This document shows positions 51,892 through 60,703 of a stretch of 64,000 nt of DNA, piece after piece. Origin of the DNA: Arcicella lustrica. Lineage in GTDB: Bacteria > Bacteroidota > Bacteroidia > Cytophagales > Spirosomataceae. A program made the position numbers and the translations under genes. A model generated the notes under the pieces. It saw only the letters and a program-made list of their open reading frames with translations, had not been told where the DNA came from and searched no databases. Position 1 is the stretch's first letter; every line of letters starts with the position of its first letter. The stretch is taken from positions 248,001 through 312,000 of the forward strand of contig NZ_JAYGIM010000009.1 of NCBI RefSeq assembly GCF_034930985.1, given 5' to 3'.

Positions 51892-52090
51892 TTTATTTTA
51901 ATATTTGATGATTCTGAATTAATAAACAGCTTTTTAAATAGCTATAGTTCATTATGTCAATAAATTTAATGAGTTGCTACAAAATTATTGGATACTCATA
52001 TTTTATTCATTGAACTAGTTCAAGAAAATAGGAATCATTTTTTGTTTAGAAATAAATTTAAAAATAAATCAAGCAATATTTTGTTTTTAA

Positions 52091-52106
52091 TATACCGATT
52101 GGTATA
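52091..52106 (+). promoter_or_regulatory. TetR operator 1
   Basis: The palindrome TATACCGATTGGTATA about 90 bases before the tetR-like start. A half-conserved copy (ATACCGAAAAGTATAT) lies at about 52171-52186, immediately before that start. Confidence 0.85.
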
Positions 52107-52191
52107 TTTGTGTCATCAATTAAAAAATAAAGAAAAAGCAAAGCTGATTTGTTTATTTTTTATCGAATGAAATACCGAAAAGTATATAGCC

Positions 52192-52794
52192 ATGACTTTT
52201 ATTCCAAGATCAGAAAAAACTCGTCAGTTTATTATTGAAACCACAGCAAGCCTTTTTAATAAGAAAGGTTATGCTGGTACTTCAATGTCGGATTTAACAG
52301 AAGCGACAAAACTTACCAAAGGAAGTATTTATGGAAATTTTGAAAATAAAGAAGATGTAGCTTTAGCAGCTTTTGAATATAATCTTGCTCAAAGAAATCA
52401 ATTGATTACTAAAAAAATGAATGAAGCAAAAAGCTATTATGATAAATTAATGGTTTTGCCTATGATTTATGCTAGTTCAGAAATGTCAATATTTCTTGAA
52501 GAAGGCGGTTGCCCTTTATTAAATACAGGTATTGAGGCCGACGATGCTAATGAATTGTTTAGAATACAAGTAACAGAAGGAGTAACAAACTGGAAACAGT
52601 CTTTAGAAAATATTATTAAAGGAGGAATTGAAGCCCAAGAATTTAAGGCTGAAACTGAAATAAGTAAAACAGCTACATCAATCATCGCTTTAATACAAGG
52701 TGGAGTTTTCTTGTCAAAGACGACTAAAAATCCATTATTGTTGAATCAATCTTTAGAAACTGTAAAAGAAATTATTCAAAAAATAACCTTGTAA
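52192..52794 (+). CDS. TetR/AcrR family transcriptional regulator
   Basis: A 200-residue repressor. The helix-turn-helix is SEKTRQFIIETTASLFNKKGYAGTSMSDLTEATKLTKGSIYGNFENKEDVALAAF, very typical of TetR. The rest is a ligand-binding helical bundle. Palindromes before this gene and before the SDR gene downstream are the same, so it probably represses both. The ligand is unknown. Confidence 0.92.
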   Translation: MTFIPRSEKTRQFIIETTASLFNKKGYAGTSMSDLTEATKLTKGSIYGNFENKEDVALAAFEYNLAQRNQLITKKMNEAKSYYDKLMVLPMIYASSEMSIFLEEGGCPLLNTGIEADDANELFRIQVTEGVTNWKQSLENIIKGGIEAQEFKAETEISKTATSIIALIQGGVFLSKTTKNPLLLNQSLETVKEIIQKITL

Positions 52795-52818
52795 AAAGGT
52801 ATTTTTTTTGAATATAAA

Positions 52819-52834
52819 TATACCGATTGGTATA
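52819..52834 (+). promoter_or_regulatory. TetR operator 2
   Basis: A second perfect copy of TATACCGATTGGTATA, upstream of the SDR gene at 52872. Confidence 0.85.
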
Positions 52835-52871
52835 TGATAAATAAAAAAGAATAATTAAAAATCAAAAAACA

Positions 52872-53612
52872 ATGAAAACGCAAAACAACACAATTTTGAT
52901 TACTGGTGGTAGTGCTGGTATTGGCTTTGAAATGGCTAAATTATTTTCTCAAAATGGAAATAAAGTAATTATAACAGGTAGAAATGCAGATCGTTTAGCA
53001 AAAGCCGCTGCTCAATTAGAAAATGTAACATCTATCGTTTCTGATGTGACAAATGCTGAAGATACTGCACAATTGGTTGATGTACTGAAAAAAGATTTTC
53101 CTAGTTTGAACATCGTTATAAATAATGCTGGCTTCGCTCATGTATATAATTTGATTGATATTGAAGTAGAAGCTTTTCAAAAAGCACAAGAAGAAATCGT
53201 TACCAACTATTTATCCATTGTCAGATTAAATGAAAAGTTATTGCCACTCTTAAAACAAAATGAGAGTTCAGCCATTGTCAATGTATCTTCAATTGTATCT
53301 TTTGCACCAGCTTTGTCTATCCCAACTTATTCTAGTTCTAAAGCAGCTTTGCATTCGTATAGCCAAATTTTACGTTTTGCATTGGCCAAATCAACTAATG
53401 TAAAAGTATTTGAATTGATGCCTCCTTTGGTTGATACAGATTTTTCAAGTGAAATTGGTGGAAATAATGGTATCAAACCTAATGTAGTTGCAGAAAGATT
53501 ATTTGAAGGCTTAGCAAACGATGAGTTTGAAATTCATGTGGGCTTTACAGAAGACTTTTACAAACTCTATCTTTCTTCTCCAGAAAAAGCCTTAGAAGCA
53601 TTGAATTCATAA
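52872..53612 (+). CDS. SDR family oxidoreductase (DltE-like)
   Basis: A 246-residue classical SDR: cofactor loop TGGSAGIGFEMAK, NNAGFAHVYN, and catalytic NVSSIVSF and TYSSSKAALHSYSQ. DltE-like annotation rests on resemblance only. Its promoter region carries the TetR operator, so induction by a small molecule recognised by the TetR protein is likely. It is followed by a terminator shared with the HxlR gene. Confidence 0.9.
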   Translation: MKTQNNTILITGGSAGIGFEMAKLFSQNGNKVIITGRNADRLAKAAAQLENVTSIVSDVTNAEDTAQLVDVLKKDFPSLNIVINNAGFAHVYNLIDIEVEAFQKAQEEIVTNYLSIVRLNEKLLPLLKQNESSAIVNVSSIVSFAPALSIPTYSSSKAALHSYSQILRFALAKSTNVKVFELMPPLVDTDFSSEIGGNNGIKPNVVAERLFEGLANDEFEIHVGFTEDFYKLYLSSPEKALEALNS

Positions 53613-53620
53613 AAAGCTTG

Positions 53621-53656
53621 AAACTGGTTGTATTGGATGAAATGCAACCAGTTTTT
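53621..53656. terminator. Convergent terminator, SDR/HxlR
   Basis: The stem aaactggttg / caaccagttt overlapping the HxlR stop. Confidence 0.75.
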
Positions 53657-54026
53657 ATGACATAATTCTTTTACGATGCTCAATTCCCCAACTTATCATT
53701 TCGGCGATTAATGCATTCAATGTTTTTCCGTACTCTGTGATTTCATATTCAACAGTTATGGGCTTGGTATCGCAAACAGTTCTGGTAACGAGCTGATTAC
53801 TTTCAAGCGTTTGGAGTTCTTTTGAAAGCATTTTTGAACCTATTCCTTCAACATTTCTTAATAAATCCATAAAGCGTTTTTTGCCGTCAAAACTCAATGT
53901 AGCAATAATTTGGATTTTCCATTTTCCGCTAAGTAACTCCATCACATCTCTTGCTGCTAAGATGCCCTGAGTATGATCTCCCTCGCAATTTCTTTCAATG
54001 ATTTCTTGTGCTTTGTCTTTATCCAT
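53655..54026 (-). CDS. HxlR family winged-helix regulator
   Basis: A 123-residue regulator with the HxlR winged helix (VMELLSGKWKIQIIATLSFDGKKRFMDLLRNVEGIGSKMLSKELQTLESNQLVTR). Divergently placed from a DoxX gene, which it may control through the dyad in the intergenic region. The signal is unknown; several HxlR proteins sense electrophiles or redox change. Confidence 0.92.
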   Translation of the reverse strand: MDKDKAQEIIERNCEGDHTQGILAARDVMELLSGKWKIQIIATLSFDGKKRFMDLLRNVEGIGSKMLSKELQTLESNQLVTRTVCDTKPITVEYEITEYGKTLNALIAEMISWGIEHRKRIMS

Positions 54027-54075
54027 TTTCTTATTTTAAGTTGATGTAAAATTACTGTCTTTGATTTCTCCGAAA

Positions 54076-54123
54076 GCTATTAGTTTACTCAAAGAAACTA
54101 CTTTCCTTCAGTAAACTGATAGC
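54076..54123. promoter_or_regulatory. Dyad between hxlR and doxX
   Basis: Left arm GCTATTAGTTTACT (54076-54089) and right arm AGTAAACTGATAGC (54110-54123) pair at 13 of 14 positions. A candidate HxlR operator for both divergent genes. Confidence 0.6.
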
Positions 54124-54172
54124 AATTTGAGGGAAATTTTAGCAGAATTTTGTCGAAACAAATTTTAAATCA

Positions 54173-54529
54173 ATGAAAAAAGAAAAAATAATTTATTGGA
54201 TAAGTACTGGTCTAGTAGCAGCAGGAATGTTGATGAGCAGTTTTATGTATTTAAGTAAGAATCCAGAATTGTTGGAGAATTTTAAACAATTAGGCTTTCC
54301 AGCCTTTTTTATTCCGATGTTAGGGATTGCCAAATTATTAGGTGCTATTAGTTTAGTGAATCCGTGGATTGAAAAACTGAAAGAATGGGCTTATGCAGGT
54401 TTTACATTTACTTTTATTGGAGCTATATGGACACATATTGCAACGAATACGCCATTTATTCCTGCACTTGTGTTGTTAGTAATTTTGGCGATTTCTTACT
54501 TTTTTAATGGTAAAATTGAAAAAGCATAA
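54173..54529 (+). CDS. DoxX family membrane protein
   Basis: A 118-residue protein with four hydrophobic helices (WISTGLVAAGMLMSSFMYL, FFIPMLGIAKLLGAISLV, AYAGFTFTFIGAIWTHIA, ALVLLVILAISYFF). DoxX-family proteins occur in thiosulfate or quinone metabolism, but this small type has no assigned function. Divergent from the HxlR gene, so likely its target. Confidence 0.85.
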   Translation: MKKEKIIYWISTGLVAAGMLMSSFMYLSKNPELLENFKQLGFPAFFIPMLGIAKLLGAISLVNPWIEKLKEWAYAGFTFTFIGAIWTHIATNTPFIPALVLLVILAISYFFNGKIEKA

Positions 54530-54553
54530 TTGTAACCTAATCTTATCAGCAAT

Positions 54554-54586
54554 AAAAAATCCCAAGTTGTTAGCTTGGGATTTTTA
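54554..54586. terminator. Convergent terminator, doxX/M1 peptidase
   Basis: The stem aaaaatcccaag / cttgggattttt with T-runs on both sides. Confidence 0.85.
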
Positions 54587-54614
54587 TTTAATCATAAATA
54601 ACTAACAATTTACA

Positions 54615-56957
54615 CTAGTTTTTCGCACCTTGAACTGCACTAGCTTTTTGCTGTTGCATTGGGTTTGGCTGCGACTGGCGACTTTGTTTGAATACTTGAA
54701 AACGAGTAGGTTCTTCTGGTTCTCTTGGAAAAACATTGCTTTTTGTATCAATATCAGCAATTTCGAAGAATGGATCTAAAACCCACTTAGTTACTTTTTT
54801 GTCTGTAGGAATTACTTTTTTAATTTCCTTATCATTCAAACGCCAAATTTCAGCAGGGTATCTGAATACTTCGCTTGTGCCATCTTCATAATTTGCTTTT
54901 ACAATGACTGGCATTGGTAAACCACCTACATTTTTCACGTTCAATACATAGAAGTTTTTATTTCCTTGCACCAAAGCTTTTTCTTCTTCATTGAGTCCTG
55001 CAATGGTTTGTTCGAATTTCTTCTTATCAGCTTCGCTTGTCGCAAATTTGTCATAAGTGTTATAGAAGTCTCTCATATCAGGATTTTCTTCTACTACCGT
55101 CTTAGGAATATCTGTTTTGTTACGAATATTACTCATCGTTTGGCGTTTAGCTTGATCTTCAGCTTTTGCTTTTTCGTTTTTCTTTTCTGGAGAAACGTTG
55201 TCAATACCAAACCACTCTACATTTTCTAAAGATAAATCCACAGGTTCAACACCATAGAACCAACCTTTCCAGAACCAATCTAAATCAACACCTGAAGCAT
55301 CTTCCATGGTACGGAAGAAATCTTGTGGAGTTGGATGCTTGAATGCCCAACGGCGTGCATATTCTTTGAAGGCTGCATCAAACAATTCTCTTCCCATTAC
55401 TGTCTCACGCAAGATATTTAAAGCTGTTGCAGGCTTTGTATATGCGTTTGGTCCGAATGCCATGATATTATCCGAGCTCGACATAATCGCTACTTGTTGG
55501 CTTTTGTCAGTTTTCATGTAAGGAACAATGTCTTGAGGTTCACCCGAAGCATCAAAATTTCTGTCCCATTCTTTTTCTGCCAATTGTTCACAGAAAGTAT
55601 TTAAGCCTTCATCCATCCATGACCATTGTCTTTCATCTGAATTGACAATCATTGGAAAGAAGTTATGACCTACTTCATGAATTACTACACCAATTAAGAA
55701 ATCTTTTGTTCCTTGTGAATAAGTACCATCAGCTTCTGGTCTTGCGCCGTTGAATGAAATCATCGGATACTCCATTCCACCAACTGGACCATGAACTGAT
55801 TGTGCTACTGGATAAGGATAAGCAATTGTTCTTTTTGAATATGAACGAAGTGTATGCGCTACTAACATCGTAGAGTACTGTCCCCAAAGTGGATTAGCTT
55901 CTTTTGGATAAGCTGACATCGCCCATACTTTCTTGCCTTCAATATTTACTTGCATGGCATCCCAAATAAATTTTCTTGAACCTGCAAAAGCAAAATCTCT
56001 TACATTTTGTGCTGCAAATACCCACGTTTTTTTACCTGTTGGTTTAGCTTTTTCAGCAGCAGTTGCTTCGTCTTGTGTTACGATTAATACTGGACGAGTA
56101 GCACTTTTTGCTTGTTCTAATCTTTTAGCTTGTGTTGCGCTGATTACTTGTGTTGCATTTTGTAATTCTCCTGTTCCTAGAATCACAAAATCATTTGGAG
56201 CAGTAATGCTTACTTTATAATCTCCGAAAGGAACAGTGAATTCTCCTTGTCCAAGGAATTGTTTGTGTTGCCAGCCATTTACATCATCATACACACACAT
56301 TCTTGGAAACCACTGAGCCAATTCATATAAATAGTTACCATCTTTTGGAAAGTACTCATAGCCACTTCTTGCACGTGTAGCAATCGCATCTGTAATGTTA
56401 AAATTCCAATCAATAGAGAAAGTGAACGAAGCACCAGATTTTAATGCAGCTGGTAAATCAATTCTCATCATGGTTTCATTGATGGTATATTTTAAAGCAT
56501 TACCAGCTTTGTCTTTTACGGCTGTTATGTTATAACCGTATTCCTTAGGGGTTACTCCTGAAACATTCCCTAATCTTGCAAAAGAAGTACCTCTGTCTGT
56601 TAAACTTGATGTTTGAGAAAGTTGGGCGATACCTCCTTTCTTAAAATTGTTTTGGTCTAACTGTACCCATAAGTAGCCTAATTCATCGGGCGAGAAATTT
56701 TTGTAGGTAATTACTTCCGAAGCGGTCATTGATTGATTTTGGTCGTTCAATTCTGCTTTAATTTCGTAATCGGCACGGTTTTGCCAATAACTTTTTCCGG
56801 GTGCACCTGATGCTGCTCTGTAGGCATTTGGCGTTGGTAGAATGTTTCCGAGTTGCTCGAAACGATTATTACCATTGAACTGACCTGCTTGTTGTGCTAT
56901 TGCTTGAATACTACAAGCAAGGAGCATCAAACAGGGAGATAGGAATCTTCTTGTCAT
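54615..56957 (-). CDS. M1 family metallopeptidase
   Basis: A 780-residue secreted aminopeptidase. Signal peptide MTRRFLSPCLMLLACSIQAIA, an N-terminal beta-domain with WFPRMCVYDD, the substrate-binding GPVGGMEYP (391-398), the zinc motif HEVGH (427-431) and the third ligand Glu450 in WMDEGLN. A C-terminal beta-rich region follows (to residue 780), ending in a Gln-rich tail. It removes N-terminal residues from peptides in the periplasm. Length is typical for exported Bacteroidota members. Confidence 0.92.
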   Translation of the reverse strand: MTRRFLSPCLMLLACSIQAIAQQAGQFNGNNRFEQLGNILPTPNAYRAASGAPGKSYWQNRADYEIKAELNDQNQSMTASEVITYKNFSPDELGYLWVQLDQNNFKKGGIAQLSQTSSLTDRGTSFARLGNVSGVTPKEYGYNITAVKDKAGNALKYTINETMMRIDLPAALKSGASFTFSIDWNFNITDAIATRARSGYEYFPKDGNYLYELAQWFPRMCVYDDVNGWQHKQFLGQGEFTVPFGDYKVSITAPNDFVILGTGELQNATQVISATQAKRLEQAKSATRPVLIVTQDEATAAEKAKPTGKKTWVFAAQNVRDFAFAGSRKFIWDAMQVNIEGKKVWAMSAYPKEANPLWGQYSTMLVAHTLRSYSKRTIAYPYPVAQSVHGPVGGMEYPMISFNGARPEADGTYSQGTKDFLIGVVIHEVGHNFFPMIVNSDERQWSWMDEGLNTFCEQLAEKEWDRNFDASGEPQDIVPYMKTDKSQQVAIMSSSDNIMAFGPNAYTKPATALNILRETVMGRELFDAAFKEYARRWAFKHPTPQDFFRTMEDASGVDLDWFWKGWFYGVEPVDLSLENVEWFGIDNVSPEKKNEKAKAEDQAKRQTMSNIRNKTDIPKTVVEENPDMRDFYNTYDKFATSEADKKKFEQTIAGLNEEEKALVQGNKNFYVLNVKNVGGLPMPVIVKANYEDGTSEVFRYPAEIWRLNDKEIKKVIPTDKKVTKWVLDPFFEIADIDTKSNVFPREPEEPTRFQVFKQSRQSQPNPMQQQKASAVQGAKN

Positions 56958-57173
56958 GATTGATAGTTTGAGTTAATGAATAAAACTAACGAATTTAATG
57001 AAAAAAAGGCTTTATTCTTCACTTTTGGGATAATTGGTAGCATTTTCCAGCCTTGTGTCAACCTTGAATTGGGTTTTTACAATCAAGAAAATTCTTTATT
57101 CACTTGCATAATGAATTACCTTCTTTCGTTATTTGTCGTAATTTCGTTATTCAACAATAAAAAAAATCAAACG

Positions 57174-57506
57174 ATGGAAAACTATTATAATCCTGAAGAC
57201 CTTAAAAAATTTGGTAAGATAGGTGAGTTTCAAAAAGAATTAGCAGATAAGTTTTTTGATTATTATGGCGCTGTTTTCGCTGAAGGTGCTTTAACTGCTC
57301 GTGAGAAATCTCTGATTGCTTTAGCGGTTGCTCATGCTGTTCAATGTCCCTATTGTATTGATGCTTATACAACAGATACTTTAGAGAAAGGTTGTTCGGA
57401 AGCGGAAATGATGGAAGCTGTTCACGTTTCTGCTGCCATTCGTGGGGGAGCAAGTTTAGTACATGGTGTACAAATGATGAATAAAGCGAAAGAATTATCA
57501 ATGTAA
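57174..57506 (+). CDS. Arsenosugar-associated peroxidase-like protein
   Basis: A 110-residue carboxymuconolactone decarboxylase (AhpD-like) family protein. The redox pair is in AHAVQCPYCIDAYT, and AREKSLIALAVAHAV is the family core. Its gene sits six bases before a gene for an ArsS-type radical SAM enzyme, the known pairing in arsenosugar biosynthesis clusters. The ATG at 57174 is the sensible start; the in-frame stretch back to 56976 is hydrophobic leader without family similarity. Confidence 0.85.
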   Translation: MENYYNPEDLKKFGKIGEFQKELADKFFDYYGAVFAEGALTAREKSLIALAVAHAVQCPYCIDAYTTDTLEKGCSEAEMMEAVHVSAAIRGGASLVHGVQMMNKAKELSM

Positions 57507-57512
57507 TAAATT

Positions 57513-58559
57513 ATGAAGTCATTAAAAGCAAGTGGTCATCAGTTTGCTGAATCTTCTACTCAAATTCAAACACTTCATCAAGAGGTAGTTGATGTGTTAC
57601 AATTACCTACTTTTCAAGAAAAATTAGTAAAAGCTTCTCTTTTTCCTTTGAAAACCAAGAACATTGATACTTTACAGATTAATGTTGGGAAGATGTGTAA
57701 TCAAGTTTGTAAACATTGTCATGTAGATGCTGGGCCTGACCGTAAGGAAATCATGACTCAGGAAACGATGCAAGAATGTTTGGAAGCTTTAAAGCGTTCT
57801 AAAATTGAAATAGTCGATTTAACGGGTGGCGCTCCTGAAATGAACCCTCATTTTCGTTGGTTTGTAGAGGAAATTGCTAAACTCGGAAAGCATATTATCG
57901 TTCGTTGTAACCTTACTATTATTGTTGCAAATCCTAAATACAACGATTTACCTGATTTTTTTAAGCAACACCAAGTGGAGGTAATTAGCTCTTTGCCTTT
58001 TTATAACGCTGATAAAACCGACCGCCAGCGTGGACAAGGAGTTTTTGTTGATTCTATTAAAGCTTTGAAGTTACTGAATGCTGTTGGCTATGGAATTGAG
58101 GAGGGTTTAAAGCTTAATTTGGTTTATAATCCCAATGGTGCTTTTATGCCCGCTCCGCAAGAGAGTTTACAGAAACAATATAAACGTGCTTTGCTAAATG
58201 AATTCGGAATTGTATTTAACGATTTATACGCCATTACGAATGTTCCAGTGAGTAGATATTTAGATTACCTGATTACTTCTAAGAATTATGATGGTTACAT
58301 GGAAAAACTAATTAATGCCTTTAATCCTGTAGCGGCTGAAGGCGTAATGTGTCGCTCTATGATTTCTGTGGGTTGGGATGGCGCTCTTTATGATTGTGAT
58401 TTCAATCAAATGCTTGATTTATTGGTGAATACTCCTGTTAAACACATTCGTGATTTTGATATTGAGAAATTATCGCAACGTAATATCGTCGTCGGAGAAC
58501 ATTGTTACGCTTGTACGGCAGGAGCTGGCTCTAGTTGCGGAGGAAATACCATTCAATAA
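57513..58559 (+). CDS. arsS: Arsenosugar biosynthesis radical SAM protein
   Basis: A 348-residue radical SAM enzyme with CX3CX2C as KMCNQVCKHCHVDAGP, VDLTGGAPEMN (the GGE-like SAM-contact) and C-terminal cluster cysteines (CDFNQ, CYACTAGAGSSCGG). ArsS-type enzymes transfer an adenosyl-derived group in making arsenosugars from methylated arsenic. Some relatives use selenocysteine; here cysteine is encoded. The arsM methyltransferase partner is not in the window. Confidence 0.88.
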   Translation: MKSLKASGHQFAESSTQIQTLHQEVVDVLQLPTFQEKLVKASLFPLKTKNIDTLQINVGKMCNQVCKHCHVDAGPDRKEIMTQETMQECLEALKRSKIEIVDLTGGAPEMNPHFRWFVEEIAKLGKHIIVRCNLTIIVANPKYNDLPDFFKQHQVEVISSLPFYNADKTDRQRGQGVFVDSIKALKLLNAVGYGIEEGLKLNLVYNPNGAFMPAPQESLQKQYKRALLNEFGIVFNDLYAITNVPVSRYLDYLITSKNYDGYMEKLINAFNPVAAEGVMCRSMISVGWDGALYDCDFNQMLDLLVNTPVKHIRDFDIEKLSQRNIVVGEHCYACTAGAGSSCGGNTIQ

Positions 58560-58567
58560 GCTACAGA

Positions 58568-58861
58568 ATTTCTTTTTGGAGTAGTAGTATCTCTTTCTTG
58601 AGTAGCAATATTTCTTTTCTGAGTAGTGATATTTCTTTTCTGAGTAGTGATATTTCTTTTCTAAGTAGCGATATTTCTTTTCCGAGTAGTGATATTTCTT
58701 TTCTGAGTAATGATATTTCTTTTCTGAGTAGTGATATTTCTTTTCCGAGTAGTGGTATTTCTTTCTTGAGTAGTGATATTTCTTTTTGGAGTAGCTATAT
58801 CTCTTTTCAGAGTAGCAATATTTCTTTTCTGAGTAGCGATATTTCTTTCTTGAGTAGTAAT
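58568..58861. repeat. 21-bp tandem repeat array after arsS
   Basis: Fourteen units of 21 bases (consensus atttcttttctgagtagtgat) plus a partial fifteenth, starting nine bases after the arsS stop. Because the unit is seven codons without stops, an open frame with ISFLSSD repeats results; it lacks other features of a gene. Units differ at a few positions, so the array is not very recent. Confidence 0.92.
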
Positions 58862-58891
58862 ATTTCTTTAACCAACAAGAGTGTTTAAATT

Positions 58892-58956
58892 AAACCTATA
58901 AGGATTTTGATGATTACCAGTTGATGGAATCTTTTAAAAGAAATCCTTATAGGTTT
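58892..58956. terminator. Long hairpin between 21-bp array and holA
   Basis: The arms aaacctataaggattt / aaatcctttataggttt-type (58892 and 58956 ends) form a 15-base stem between converging arsS and holA transcripts. Confidence 0.6.
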
Positions 58957-58977
58957 TAGTATCAACTAATTAACTTC

Positions 58978-59997
58978 TTAATGCAAAATTCTAAAAGTCA
59001 TTTCTCTTAAAGCTTCACCGTCGCTCAAAGAGCCACTTTCAACGCCTTTTGATTTTAAATCTAATTTCTTAATCTCATTAATAATCTGAATAACCTTTGA
59101 AAGGCTGTAATTTCTAACAGCTAATGAATAATCTTTCGTGAAAAATGGATTTACGCCCAACACTTGTGCTAAATTCTTTTCTGTTTTATCGGCAGTAACA
59201 TGCGTTAGCAATACTTTAGAAAAAAAGTTGAAGAGCATCATCACAATAGGAGCAAGCGGATTATCCTTCGGGTTCGAAGCAAAGAAATTGACAATTTGGT
59301 TGGCTTTCAATACATCACGATTAATCAAGGCTTTCTGGAATTCAAAATAATTATATTCTTTACTGATACCTACAAATTTCTCGACTACATGGGCATTGAT
59401 TTCCTCATCTACTCGTAGATTCAACACAATTTTATTGATTTCCGAAGCCAAACGTTTCAAATCGTTTCCTACGTTTTCAATCAACATCTCAATGGCTTTT
59501 CTACTGATTTTCAAGCCTTGTTCATGACAATACTCCAATATCCAATCTGGAATTTTATTATCATAAAGCTTTTTAGAAGGCATCAAAACCCCCGATTTAT
59601 CAAAAGCTTTCACCCATGCTTTGCGTTCATCCACTGAATCTTTAAACATTAAAACCAAAATCGTGGAGGAAAGCGGGTTTTTAGCATAGTTTTCAAGGGC
59701 CGTTTGCATGTCTTTTTGCTCTAATCCTTGAATTCCCTGTGCTTCTTTCACCAAAATAAGCTGTCTGTCCGACATCATCGGAAAGCTTTTGGCATAAGAT
59801 AACAAAGAAGGAACGCTCAAATCTTTTCCAAATAAAATATATTGGTTAAAGCTTTTATCGCCCGTACCTAAAGCATGTTCTTCTAAATAATCCGCAACTT
59901 TTTCAATATAATAAGGTTCATCGCCGTGTAATAAATACAGCGGAGCATAGTGTTTTTTCTTTAAATCTTTTAAAACTTCAATACTAGATTTTGGCAT
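58978..59997 (-). CDS. holA: DNA polymerase III delta subunit
   Basis: A 339-residue clamp-loader delta subunit. The N-terminal AAA-like domain opens with APLYLLHGDEPYYIEKVADYL, continues with MSDRQLILVKEAQGI, and the helical collar domain follows (ISRKAIEMLIENVGNDLKRLASEINKI). It opens the sliding clamp at the replication fork. Its start overlaps the end of the ACP phosphodiesterase-like gene by 14 bases, suggesting coupled translation. Confidence 0.9.
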   Translation of the reverse strand: MPKSSIEVLKDLKKKHYAPLYLLHGDEPYYIEKVADYLEEHALGTGDKSFNQYILFGKDLSVPSLLSYAKSFPMMSDRQLILVKEAQGIQGLEQKDMQTALENYAKNPLSSTILVLMFKDSVDERKAWVKAFDKSGVLMPSKKLYDNKIPDWILEYCHEQGLKISRKAIEMLIENVGNDLKRLASEINKIVLNLRVDEEINAHVVEKFVGISKEYNYFEFQKALINRDVLKANQIVNFFASNPKDNPLAPIVMMLFNFFSKVLLTHVTADKTEKNLAQVLGVNPFFTKDYSLAVRNYSLSKVIQIINEIKKLDLKSKGVESGSLSDGEALREMTFRILH

Positions 59998-60595
59998 TTT
60001 GTTGTTTTGCTAAAATGTCTTGGCAATAGGAAATGAGTTCTGGAAAGAACACCGTAAATTCTTCCAAATATAAATCATAATCTCTTTTTAAATCTTCAGT
60101 GGCATTTTCTATGCCCGATTCAAAGCGTAATCTTTGCGAGATTCCTTTCAAAGACCACTCAATCCCTTCATAAGTGGCATAACCTTTGAACCAATCATGG
60201 GTTACCATCGAATGGATAAGTCTTTCTATATTAACGGGCATCTCATTTTTTCGTTCTTGAATCAAACGATAGAATGCTTGACTGTAAATGGGCAAAGAAA
60301 TAGGAGAGTAGAGATGGAAATTTTTCGCAAGAAGATGATCGTAAAATACATCCACAATAATTCCTGCACATTTATGATATTGAGGTTGAAGTCGCTGAAT
60401 ACTTTTTCGGACTACAGGGTGCATATCTGTGAAAGAATCTATGGCTCTATGTAAAATAATACCATTTTTAATGCCTTCATTTATCAAAGAATTTTGCTCA
60501 TTATCAAGATTTCCTTTGATAAAATCACCCATCAAATTCCCGATTTTTATGTCATCATCATCGCCAGAAAGGAAAGTATGTGCTAGAAAATTCAA
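59984..60595 (-). CDS. ACP phosphodiesterase-like protein (AcpH family)
   Basis: A 203-residue protein with the AcpH (DUF479) layout: MNFLAHTFLSGDDDDIKIGNLMGDFIKGN, ILHRAIDSFTDMHPVVRKS, and IIVDVFYDHLLAKNF. The family has an HD-like fold with metal-binding His/Asp residues and removes the phosphopantetheine arm from acyl carrier protein. It is co-directional with holA and overlaps it. Confidence 0.9.
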   Translation of the reverse strand: MNFLAHTFLSGDDDDIKIGNLMGDFIKGNLDNEQNSLINEGIKNGIILHRAIDSFTDMHPVVRKSIQRLQPQYHKCAGIIVDVFYDHLLAKNFHLYSPISLPIYSQAFYRLIQERKNEMPVNIERLIHSMVTHDWFKGYATYEGIEWSLKGISQRLRFESGIENATEDLKRDYDLYLEEFTVFFPELISYCQDILAKQQNAKI

Positions 60596-60703
60596 CTTTT
60601 ATGGTTTTTTTATTGTTCTGAGACCATAAAGTTAAGGAAAAACCCTTACGTTTGTGGCAAATACGGTTTCCTCAACGATAACACTATCAAAAAACTTAGT
60701 ACA

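Noticed and set aside
58535..58888. Protein of 117 residues with ISFLSSD repeats
   Set aside because: A by-product of the stop-free 21-bp repeat; it starts inside arsS and has no other gene features.
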